From Paenibacillus sinensis (GTDB lineage: Bacteria > Bacillota > Bacilli > Paenibacillales > Paenibacillaceae), in assembly GCF_019904155.1 (NCBI RefSeq), contig NZ_JAHCMB010000128.1, positions 205,188 through 269,187 on the forward strand: a DNA stretch of 64,000 nt, written 5' to 3'. The notes beneath the pieces were generated by a model. It searched no databases, had not been told where the DNA came from, and worked only from the letters and a program-made list of their open reading frames with translations. Positions 53,142 through 60,191 of the stretch are shown one piece after another. Within the stretch, counting starts at the first letter, position 1. Every line of letters starts with the position of its first letter. The translations under genes and the position numbers were made by a program.

Positions 53142-55586
53142 ATGAAAGTATCGACCGGCTGGTTGGCCGATTATATATCGCTGGAAGGCGTCGCCGCCGA
53201 AGAACTGGCAGAGCGCATTACGGATGCGGGCATTGAAATCGACGGCGTGGAGCGCCGCAATAAGGGACTGTCCGGGATTGTGACCGGGTACGTCAAATCG
53301 AAGGAGAAGCATCCTGATGCGGATAAGCTGAACGTCTGTATTGTGGACGCCGGACAGGGCGAGGATCTGCAGATCGTCTGTGGCGCGAAGAACGTAGCCG
53401 CGGGCCAGAAGGTTCCCGTTGCTCTTGTGGGCGCCAAGCTTCCGGGCCTCGAGATCAAGAAGGCGAAGCTGCGCGGCGTTTTGTCTCAGGGCATGATCTG
53501 CTCCGCCAAAGAGCTGGGCCTGAACGACAAGCTGCTGCCGAAGGAGCTGCAGGAAGGCATTCTGGTGCTTCCCGAGGATACGGAAATCGGACAGGACATC
53601 ACCAACGTTCTGGGACTGAACGACGAGATCCTGGAATTTGATCTGACCCCGAACCGTTCCGACTGTCTCAGCATGATCGGGGCAGCCTACGAGACGAGCG
53701 CCATTCTGGGACGCGAGCTTACCCTGCCGAAACCGGAGCGGGACATTATTGAAGTAAGCGGACCGGCGGCCGACTCCATCTCCGTCAATATTGAGAATGA
53801 GGAATACTGCAAGCATTACGCCGCCCGCTACATTGCGAACGTGAAGCCGGCTCCGTCTCCACTCTGGATGCAGAACCGTCTGATGGCCGCCGGTGTTCGC
53901 CCGATCAACAACATCGTGGATATTACGAATTACGTCATGCTGGAGTACGGCCAGCCGCTGCACGCGTTCGATGCCGACCAATTGGAGGGCGGTACGCTTG
54001 GTGTCCGTCTTGCTCGTGAGGGAGAGATTCTGACCACCCTGGACGGACAGGAGCGCAAGCTTGAGCCGCATATGCTGGTCATCGCCGACAGCAGTAAAGC
54101 CGTGGCTCTCGCAGGCGTCATGGGCGGTCTTAACTCCGAGGTTACCGATGCGACGGTCAATATCGTGCTGGAATCCGCCCGCTTCAACGGCGGCACGGTC
54201 CGCAGAACGTCCCGTCAGCTCGGCCTCCGCTCGGAAGCCTCGCTGCGGTTCGAGAAGGAAGTCGATCCGCACTCCGTTATCCCTGCACTGAACCGGGCGG
54301 CTGCGCTGCTTAGCCGTTACGCGGGCGGCACCATCCATGCCGGGATTGTACAGGCCGGAACGGCAGAGGTTCCGAACCGTGTCATCAAGCTGTCCCTTGA
54401 CAAGCTGAACAGCCGACTCGGCACGGATCTGTCTCTGCTGGAGGTTAAGACCTTGTTCGCCCGGCTGCATTTCTCCTGCGGCGACGCGGAGCAGGGGCTG
54501 CTGGAAGTCTGCGTGCCGACCCGCCGGGGGGATATCACCCGCGAGGTTGATCTGTTCGAGGAGGTTGCCCGCCTGTATGGCTACGACAATATCCCGACGA
54601 CGCTGATCGAGGGACCGACGACGCCTGGCGGCCTGAACCGGGCGCAGGCGCTTCGCCGGGGGCTGCGCAGACTGCTGGCGGACGGAGGCTATCAGGAAGT
54701 GATGGGCTATTCCTTCATCCAGCCGGAACGGAGCGCTTTGTTCACCGCTCTCACGGAAGGCGGCCATGCCGTGAAGCTGGCGATGCCGATGAGCGAAGAC
54801 CGCAGCGTCCTGCGCACCAGCCTGATTCCGCAGCTGCTGGATATCGCCGAGTACAATGCGAAGCGCCGCCAGAGCGATCTGGCGCTATTCGAAATCGGCA
54901 GCGTGTTCGTAACGGAGGAAGAGGAGCTTACCCGCCAGCCGCGCGAATTCCAGACGCTCGGCCTTCTGCTGACTGGCAGCCGTGCCGCGAAGCAGTGGAA
55001 CATCGTGCCCGAGCCGGTAGACTTCTTCGATCTGAAAGGTGCCCTGGAATCCGTATTCGCTTATCTGGGACTTGAGCGGGAAATCGTGTTCGAGGGCGAC
55101 GCGCCTGCCGGCTATCATCCCGGACGTTCCGCTTCCCTGTATCTGAATACGGCGGCAGGGCGAATCAAGGTGGGAACGCTGGGACAGATTCATCCGGAGC
55201 TTCAGCGGAAGCAGGATCTGGAAGATACCTATGCGGCCGAAATCATGCTGGAGCCGCTGTATCGGGCGGCCCGGACAACTCTTCAATTCCAGGACCTTCC
55301 GCGGTTCCCGGGAATCGAGCGCGACATTGCGATTGTCGTCGATTCGGAAATTCCGGCCAGCTCCCTGCTGGAGACCATCCGGGAGAGCGGAGGCAGCCTG
55401 CTTCAGTCTTCGCAGATCTTCGACGTCTACACGGGCGGAAAGATGGAGAGCGGCAAGAAGAGCGTTGCCGTCTCCCTGATGTACCGCCACTCGGAGCATA
55501 CGCTGACCGACGAAGAGGCCTCGGAGGCTCACGGCAAGGTGCTTGAAGCGCTACAGCAAACTTTTGGCGCGAACTTGAGAAAGTAG
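53142..55586 (+). CDS. pheT: Phenylalanine--tRNA ligase beta subunit
   Basis: An 814-residue PheT with the full domain set. The tRNA-binding OB domain lies at about 40-150 (VTGYVKSKEKHPDADKLNVC). B3/B4 editing domains cover about 210-400 (NRLMAAGVRPINNIVDITNY). A B5 domain and a catalytic-like core follow at about 480-700. The C-terminal ferredoxin-fold anticodon domain lies at about 720-814 (PRFPGIERDIAIVVD). It supports aminoacylation and hydrolyses mischarged Tyr-tRNA-Phe. AAGGAAGTGAG lies before the ATG at 53142, 46 bp after pheS. A strong terminator follows. Confidence 0.97.
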   Translation: MKVSTGWLADYISLEGVAAEELAERITDAGIEIDGVERRNKGLSGIVTGYVKSKEKHPDADKLNVCIVDAGQGEDLQIVCGAKNVAAGQKVPVALVGAKLPGLEIKKAKLRGVLSQGMICSAKELGLNDKLLPKELQEGILVLPEDTEIGQDITNVLGLNDEILEFDLTPNRSDCLSMIGAAYETSAILGRELTLPKPERDIIEVSGPAADSISVNIENEEYCKHYAARYIANVKPAPSPLWMQNRLMAAGVRPINNIVDITNYVMLEYGQPLHAFDADQLEGGTLGVRLAREGEILTTLDGQERKLEPHMLVIADSSKAVALAGVMGGLNSEVTDATVNIVLESARFNGGTVRRTSRQLGLRSEASLRFEKEVDPHSVIPALNRAAALLSRYAGGTIHAGIVQAGTAEVPNRVIKLSLDKLNSRLGTDLSLLEVKTLFARLHFSCGDAEQGLLEVCVPTRRGDITREVDLFEEVARLYGYDNIPTTLIEGPTTPGGLNRAQALRRGLRRLLADGGYQEVMGYSFIQPERSALFTALTEGGHAVKLAMPMSEDRSVLRTSLIPQLLDIAEYNAKRRQSDLALFEIGSVFVTEEEELTRQPREFQTLGLLLTGSRAAKQWNIVPEPVDFFDLKGALESVFAYLGLEREIVFEGDAPAGYHPGRSASLYLNTAAGRIKVGTLGQIHPELQRKQDLEDTYAAEIMLEPLYRAARTTLQFQDLPRFPGIERDIAIVVDSEIPASSLLETIRESGGSLLQSSQIFDVYTGGKMESGKKSVAVSLMYRHSEHTLTDEEASEAHGKVLEALQQTFGANLRK

Positions 55587-55599
55587 CAGGAATTGCGCA

Positions 55600-55648
55600 A
55601 AGCCGCAGCGAATCCAATTAGAAACCTGGATTCGCCGCGGCTTTTTTT
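55600..55648 (+). terminator. Rho-independent terminator of pheST
   Basis: AGCCGCAGCGAATCCA pairs with TGGATTCGCCGCGGCT (one internal mismatch) and is followed by seven T residues. Confidence 0.92.
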
Positions 55649-55690
55649 CATATGTATGGAGGGAAGCCGGGCGATAAGGGAACGGTGACT

Positions 55691-55720
55691 TTGCTTATTG
55701 CACCTTAATGAAGCTACAAT
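55691..55720 (+). promoter_or_regulatory. Candidate promoter for the zapA-like gene
   Basis: TTGCTT (55691-55696) and TACAAT (55715-55720) with 18-bp spacing, about 50 bp before the start codon. Confidence 0.5.
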
Positions 55721-55773
55721 AGATATCATGATACCAGCTAAGAATCCGCACACTGACAAAGGAGGGCACAACT

Positions 55774-58149
55774 GTGGCAATGGACCGGACCCGTGTCGCC
55801 GTGGAAATCTACGGCACTTCCTATAAACTGGTTGGAAGCAGCACTGAATATATGAAACAGGTTGCCCGTTATGTAGATGAGCATATGCGGGCGATTTCGA
55901 AATCGCATACGCGTCTTGATACGCCGCGAATTGCCGTACTGGCAGCCGTCCATATGGCTGAACAGGCGATTCAGGCCCAGGACTTGAGGAACGAGCTGAA
56001 CATGATGACCGGCGAGCGCAGCGAGCTTCGCGCCGAGGTGGCGCGCCTCGTCGAGAGCCAGAGGCTCCAGCAGGAGGAGTTGGAGAAGCGGACCGCCTCC
56101 TATGAGGAGGAGCGGGCGGGTCTGATCGCAGCGGCCGAGGAAGAGAAGTCCCGGCTCCTGACAGTGGCGAGCGAAGAGAAGGCGCGTCTTATGGCGGCAG
56201 CCGAGGAGGAGCGGGCACGCCTCCTTGCCGATACCGAGACGGAACGCGCTCGTCATCAAGAAGAGCGGGAGCAGGAGCGTTCGGCTCATGCGGAGCAGTT
56301 CCGCCACGCGGAGGAGAGCGCGGCAGCCATCCGCATAGAGCTGGAGGAGGAGCTGGGCCGCCGCTCCGAGGAAATGCTGGAGCTGCGCGCGGAGCATGAG
56401 CGTGAGCTGGAGGATGTGCGGACCTCCCTCCTGAAAGAGCTGGAGCAGGCGGAGGCGCTCCGGAAGCAGCAGGTTGAGGAGCTGAAGACTGCCCTCACTC
56501 GGGAACTGGAAGAACTCCGCACAGCGCACGGAGAAGAACTGGAAGGGCTCCGCACAGCGCACGGAGCAGAGCTGGAAGGACTCCGCACAGCACGCGGAAC
56601 AGAGCTGGAAGGGCTACGAACGGCGCATGCAGCAGAGCTGGAAGAGCTCCGCACAGCACGCGGAACAGAACTGGAAGGGCTACGAACGGCGCATGCAGCA
56701 GAGCTGGAAGGGCTCCGCACAACGCACGGAGCAGAGCTGGAAGAGCTCCGCACAACGCATGGAGCAGAGCTGGCAGAGCATGCCGCCGAGCTGGCAGAGC
56801 AGAAGAGCCGGCTTGAGCAGGAGCTGGCGGATACGAAGTCCCGGCTGACTCTTGAGCTCGCCGAGACCAGAGAGTCTCTGACCGTGCGGATGGCCGAAGC
56901 GACCTCCGCGCTGGAGAAGGAGCTTGGGCGCGAGCGCGAAGCGCTCCAGCGGGAGCTTGTGAAGAACAAGGATCTAAGGCAGTCCCTTGGCAATCAGGAG
57001 AATCGGCACAAGCTGAGCATTCAGGAGTCGGAGAAGCAGATCGGCGAGCTGCGCGGAACGGTCTCGCAGCTTCAGTCCAGACTGCGGGCCGAAGAAGCGG
57101 GCTTCAAGTCGGAGCGTGAAGCCCGCGCTGCGCTTCAGGCGCGGCATGACGAATTGGCGCTCCGCGAGGAGCAGCTTAGTGAGGAGCTGCAGTCGGCCAG
57201 CGGTCTGGCCGAGACGCTGCAGCAGGAGCTCGCGGAGCTGCGTCTGTCCTATGAGCAGGCGAGCGGGCAGGTGGACGGGCTTCGGGAGTCGCTGGAGACG
57301 ACCGGCCGTCAGCTTCAGCAATCGCAGGAGGAACTGGCGAAGCTGTCGGCAGAGCATGCCGAATGGATGCAGCTTGCCGTCTCCCGGCAGGACGAAATCG
57401 GCTTGCTGGAAACCGGCCTCCTGGAATCCGAAGAGAAGCTGGAAGCGGCCCGGCGGGAGCTTGCCGGACTTGGCGCCCGGTGCGAAGAGCTCACCGCCGC
57501 CATGGAGAGCGAAGCTTCCTTGCGTCAGGAGGCGGAAGATGCAGCGGCATCGCTCCGTGCCGGACGGGATGAAGCCGCAAGCGCGCTGGCTTCTATGCAG
57601 GAGCGGTACGAGGACATGATCGGGCAGTACGACGAGGTGCTGCAGGACGGCGAGCGGCTGCAGGAGCGCTGCCGCCTTCTGGAGGAGGAAGCGGAGGAAG
57701 CTGCGCTCCGGCTCGAAGAACTGTCGGAAGGAGCGAGGGAAGCCTCTGCGACTGCCGAGCTTCAGCGGGAGCAGCTGAGCGAAGCCAAGCAGTACGGCGA
57801 CTCCTGGAAAGCGAAGTTCGAGGAGCTGAAGACTGCGCAGCAGCAGTGGAGCGAGGCCGAGGCGAAGCTGCGCGAGGAGCTCGAGCTGTGGCAGCAGGAG
57901 GCCGAGGAAAGCGAGCGGGTCCGTGAATCGCTGAGCCAGGAACGCGGCGATGCACTCCAGCAGCTGGAGGAGATCGGCCAAAGCTATGAGATGGCTCAAG
58001 GGCAGCTGCGGCTGCTTCAGGCGGAATTCAATCTCCGCCAGGATGAGCTGGACCGCGTAACGGATGATCATCAGAAGCTGCAGGCAGAGTATGCCAAGCT
58101 GCAGATTGAGTACAACGAGTGGATTCAACTGATCGAGCAGGACAGCTGA
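55774..58149 (+). CDS. zapA: Giant ZapA-like protein: N-terminal ZapA domain fused to a ~700-residue coiled coil
   Basis: A 791-residue protein. The first ~95 residues match the FtsZ-associated protein ZapA (RVAVEIYGTSYKLVG, YMKQVARYVDEHMRAI, DTPRIAVLAAVHMAEQ). The usual ZapA is only ~85-130 residues. The rest is almost pure Glu/Arg/Leu/Ala coiled coil without membrane segments, and it contains eight 11-residue repeats at residues 244-331 (ELEGLRTAHGA type). Its place between pheT and mutS2 is where zapA lies in Bacillales, so this is the orthologous locus with an extended product. GTG 55774 has AAAGGAGG 8 nt upstream. ZapA bundles FtsZ filaments at the division site; the long rod may connect the Z-ring to other structures, which is inference. 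No frameshift is visible across the gene. Confidence 0.88.
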   Translation: MAMDRTRVAVEIYGTSYKLVGSSTEYMKQVARYVDEHMRAISKSHTRLDTPRIAVLAAVHMAEQAIQAQDLRNELNMMTGERSELRAEVARLVESQRLQQEELEKRTASYEEERAGLIAAAEEEKSRLLTVASEEKARLMAAAEEERARLLADTETERARHQEEREQERSAHAEQFRHAEESAAAIRIELEEELGRRSEEMLELRAEHERELEDVRTSLLKELEQAEALRKQQVEELKTALTRELEELRTAHGEELEGLRTAHGAELEGLRTARGTELEGLRTAHAAELEELRTARGTELEGLRTAHAAELEGLRTTHGAELEELRTTHGAELAEHAAELAEQKSRLEQELADTKSRLTLELAETRESLTVRMAEATSALEKELGREREALQRELVKNKDLRQSLGNQENRHKLSIQESEKQIGELRGTVSQLQSRLRAEEAGFKSEREARAALQARHDELALREEQLSEELQSASGLAETLQQELAELRLSYEQASGQVDGLRESLETTGRQLQQSQEELAKLSAEHAEWMQLAVSRQDEIGLLETGLLESEEKLEAARRELAGLGARCEELTAAMESEASLRQEAEDAAASLRAGRDEAASALASMQERYEDMIGQYDEVLQDGERLQERCRLLEEEAEEAALRLEELSEGAREASATAELQREQLSEAKQYGDSWKAKFEELKTAQQQWSEAEAKLREELELWQQEAEESERVRESLSQERGDALQQLEEIGQSYEMAQGQLRLLQAEFNLRQDELDRVTDDHQKLQAEYAKLQIEYNEWIQLIEQDS
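56503..56766 (+). repeat. Eight tandem 33-bp in-frame repeats inside the zapA-like gene
   Basis: Eight units of 33 bp encode 11-residue repeats with consensus E-L-E-(G/E)-L-R-T-(A/T)-(H/R)-(G/A)-(A/T/E). Units differ mainly at positions 4 and 8-11. Alternation of TARGT and TAHAA units suggests expansion by two-unit blocks as well as single units. A length of 11 gives a hendecad coiled-coil period rather than heptads. Confidence 0.92.
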
Positions 58150-58210
58150 CCCGCTGAGCCGGGAACCGCGAAAGGCGGATTCACAAGGGAAGCGGGTTCA
58201 CATGATTTCA

Positions 58211-58253
58211 GGCAGCACGATCGCATGCAGGTATGGCGGGGTGCTGTCTTTTT
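58211..58253 (+). terminator. Rho-independent terminator of the zapA-like gene
   Basis: GGCAGCAC (58211-58218) pairs with GTGCTGTC (58241-58248, one G-U pair) and is followed by five T residues. The 22-nt loop can form a small inner GCATGC stem. Confidence 0.7.
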
Positions 58254-58500
58254 GTTGGGCATATCGCAGCATCTTCGGCGGCTCCCCCTGCATATCGGAT
58301 TCCAGATCCTCCAATTTTTACATTTATGCCCTTCTAAATCAATCAAAACCAATCAAAAAAACGTTCATTACAGGTCCTTATTCCGGAAAAACCGGATGCA
58401 AAAAAACTTTAAATTCATTATAATAAATTACAATAATTAGACTTGTGATTATGAAAATCATGGTTAGAAGTAGGGGATTCATATTAGCGGGACTGTTGGT
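58254..58500. other. A/T-rich region upstream of the second diguanylate cyclase gene
   Basis: No gene is supported here. A TATAAT at 58419-58424 may be the -10 box of the downstream promoter, but the -35 (ATGCAA at 58396-58401) is poor. A short CCGGA/TCCGG-type hairpin lies near 58382-58396. A cyclic di-GMP riboswitch was looked for because of the neighbour and not found. Confidence 0.4.
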
Positions 58501-59598
58501 TTGCTGAATTCGGGGGTCTGGCACCGAAGAATATTGAATGTATACTGGACGCTGGCCGGCATTATTCTTGCGGGTCAGATTCTTAGCGTGCGCCTTCATC
58601 TCAAACTGGCGCATGAGTTCGCCGTCTCCGACGTGAGCAGGACGCTCATCGTGATTTGTTATGTGGTCGTCTTGTGCTGTTTGATCACGGGTGAGGTCTG
58701 GCTGCGCGCGAAGCTGAAATATCAGCAGCAGGCTGTTGTCGTATGCGGATTCATCGTATCCTATCTGCTGTATTTCATTGCCGAACCGTTCGTGGACGGA
58801 GCCCAGATGTCGCTGATGATGCCTCTCATGGCTTCGCTTATTTATTTTAACCGCAGGCTTCTCTTCGTAATCGGAGGGTTGAATTCCCTGATTTATGCCG
58901 CCATTTATTTTATGCTGGAACGGGGCCTTCTCGGTAAAGCGCTGCTAGACTTTTTGCTGATGGAGGTCATTTTCGGAGGCTTTGTCGTGATGGGACTCGG
59001 CATCATTGTGCGGTCCCGTGAAACGAGCGAGTATCTGGAGCAGTTGACCCAATCGGAGCAGGGACTGCTGGTCGACCGGGCGATTGCCGACAAGCTGCTT
59101 AAGATAGATGCCCTTACGGGCCTGTACAACCATAAGACGTTTCATGAATACCTGGACACGCTGCTGGAACAGTGTGAGACGAACGGCCTGCGGCTGCAGC
59201 TGGCCCTTCTGGATATTGACAACTTCAAGCAGGTGAATGATACATACGGCCATTGGATCGGAGATATTGTGCTGAAGGAAGTTGCGGCCAAAATTTCGGA
59301 GAAGATCAGCCTTAACGATTTTGCCGCCAGATACGGGGGCGAAGAGTTCGCGATCATTTTTACGGATAAAAGCCCGGCAGAAGCCTTTACGCTTGTGGAA
59401 GAGCTGCGCCTTGCCATTGCGTCGATGGAGCATCACTACGCGGGAGACAAGCCGATTACGATCAGCATTGGACTGTGTTCATACTACACCCGAAGCGGCA
59501 AGGAGCTTCTGTTCCGCAAGACGGACGATGCTCTGTATCTCGCGAAGCGCAGCGGCAAGAACCAGGTTATTATTTGTGAAGAAAAAAAACCCGCCTGA
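58501..59598 (+). CDS. Membrane diguanylate cyclase (GGDEF domain)
   Basis: A 365-residue protein. Six hydrophobic segments lie within residues 1-180 (for example IILAGQILSV, LIVICYVVVLCCLITGEVWL, AVVVCGFIVSYLLYFIAE, MSLMMPLMASLIYF). A GGDEF domain follows at about 195-360. The active-site motif is GGEEF (279-283), which is catalytically competent in many cyclases. The substrate/metal Asp lies in LALLDIDNFKQVNDTYGH. The RxxD inhibitory site is absent. It resembles 5TM/6TM-sensor GGDEF proteins that sense membrane or small-molecule cues. The start TTG 58501 follows GGGA by 8 nt; a stop codon lies in frame at 58471, so no much longer form exists. No EAL partner is adjacent. Confidence 0.87.
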   Translation: MLNSGVWHRRILNVYWTLAGIILAGQILSVRLHLKLAHEFAVSDVSRTLIVICYVVVLCCLITGEVWLRAKLKYQQQAVVVCGFIVSYLLYFIAEPFVDGAQMSLMMPLMASLIYFNRRLLFVIGGLNSLIYAAIYFMLERGLLGKALLDFLLMEVIFGGFVVMGLGIIVRSRETSEYLEQLTQSEQGLLVDRAIADKLLKIDALTGLYNHKTFHEYLDTLLEQCETNGLRLQLALLDIDNFKQVNDTYGHWIGDIVLKEVAAKISEKISLNDFAARYGGEEFAIIFTDKSPAEAFTLVEELRLAIASMEHHYAGDKPITISIGLCSYYTRSGKELLFRKTDDALYLAKRSGKNQVIICEEKKPA

Positions 59599-59615
59599 CC
59601 TCTTGCCCATAACCC

Positions 59616-59672
59616 GATCAAGGCAAAAAGCCGCCCGTTCGCATTGCGTGCCGGGCGGCTTTTACCTTGATC
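59616..59672. terminator. Bidirectional terminator between the cyclase and the YvlD-like gene
   Basis: A long stem, GATCAAGGCAAAAAGCCGCCCG with its near-complement on the other side (one bulge), closes around 59638-59650. T runs occur on both strands, suiting the convergent genes. Confidence 0.88.
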
Positions 59673-59691
59673 ATTCGATTGCCGGGTGGCG

Positions 59692-60039
59692 TTACTTGGC
59701 GGCGTCAAACGGTGTAGGGACCGGCAGAAACAGGTCGATGATCCCGATGACCAGTGCGGCCAGAATCGCCCCGATGATCGACACGCTGACTCCGGCAACG
59801 ATAAACTGCGCTACCCAGATTACCAGGGCGCTGACGATAAAGCCGACGATACCGCGTCCGAACGGCGTCGTTTTGCGGCCGAATACACCTTCAACAACCC
59901 AGCCGAGAAGCGCAATGACCAGGGCAAGCATCAGAGCGCTCCAAAAGCCGCCGATGGTGAAGTTCGGTACGATCCAGCCTACGACAAGCAGCACCAGCGC
60001 GGACACGATGAACCGGACGACATGACCCAAAAATCTCAC
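59692..60039 (-). CDS. Phage holin family / YvlD-like small membrane protein
   Basis: A 115-residue protein with four hydrophobic segments (about 5-25, 30-50, 62-82, 85-105), matching the holin-4/YvlD family found as host genes in many Bacillales rather than in prophages. B. subtilis YvlD belongs to a locus induced by cell-envelope stress; a direct role is not known. GTG 60039 is the start because AAAGGAGG is 8 nt upstream; the longer frame to 60093 includes that site. No lysis or phage genes are nearby, so a holin function is unlikely. Confidence 0.85.
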   Translation of the reverse strand: MRFLGHVVRFIVSALVLLVVGWIVPNFTIGGFWSALMLALVIALLGWVVEGVFGRKTTPFGRGIVGFIVSALVIWVAQFIVAGVSVSIIGAILAALVIGIIDLFLPVPTPFDAAK

Positions 60040-60191
60040 TGAAAGGCCTCCTTTGCTGTTAACCTCAAGGATACGTGCCCCTGTATTGTACACAGAAACC
60101 TGTCTTGTTATGTAGGCAAAAGCCCCCCAAATAGCGAAAATGCGGCAGTTTGGGTATAATGTTTTTTAGATGAAGGGAGTTGTGACTGTAA

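Noticed and set aside
53082..54767. A 561-codon minus-strand frame opposite pheT
   Set aside because: Antisense shadow caused by GC-rich third positions; no start site or domain.
56286..56993. Ser/Ala-rich repeat protein on the minus strand
   Set aside because: It is the reverse complement of the 33-bp repeats in the zapA-like gene; repeats keep several frames open.
58150..58500. Possible cyclic di-GMP riboswitch before the second GGDEF gene
   Set aside because: The conserved GEMM core sequences are not present; only a terminator and A/T-rich sequence are seen.
59692..60039. Prophage remnant suggested by the holin-family label
   Set aside because: No other phage genes are nearby, and the family is a common chromosomal membrane protein (YvlD type).
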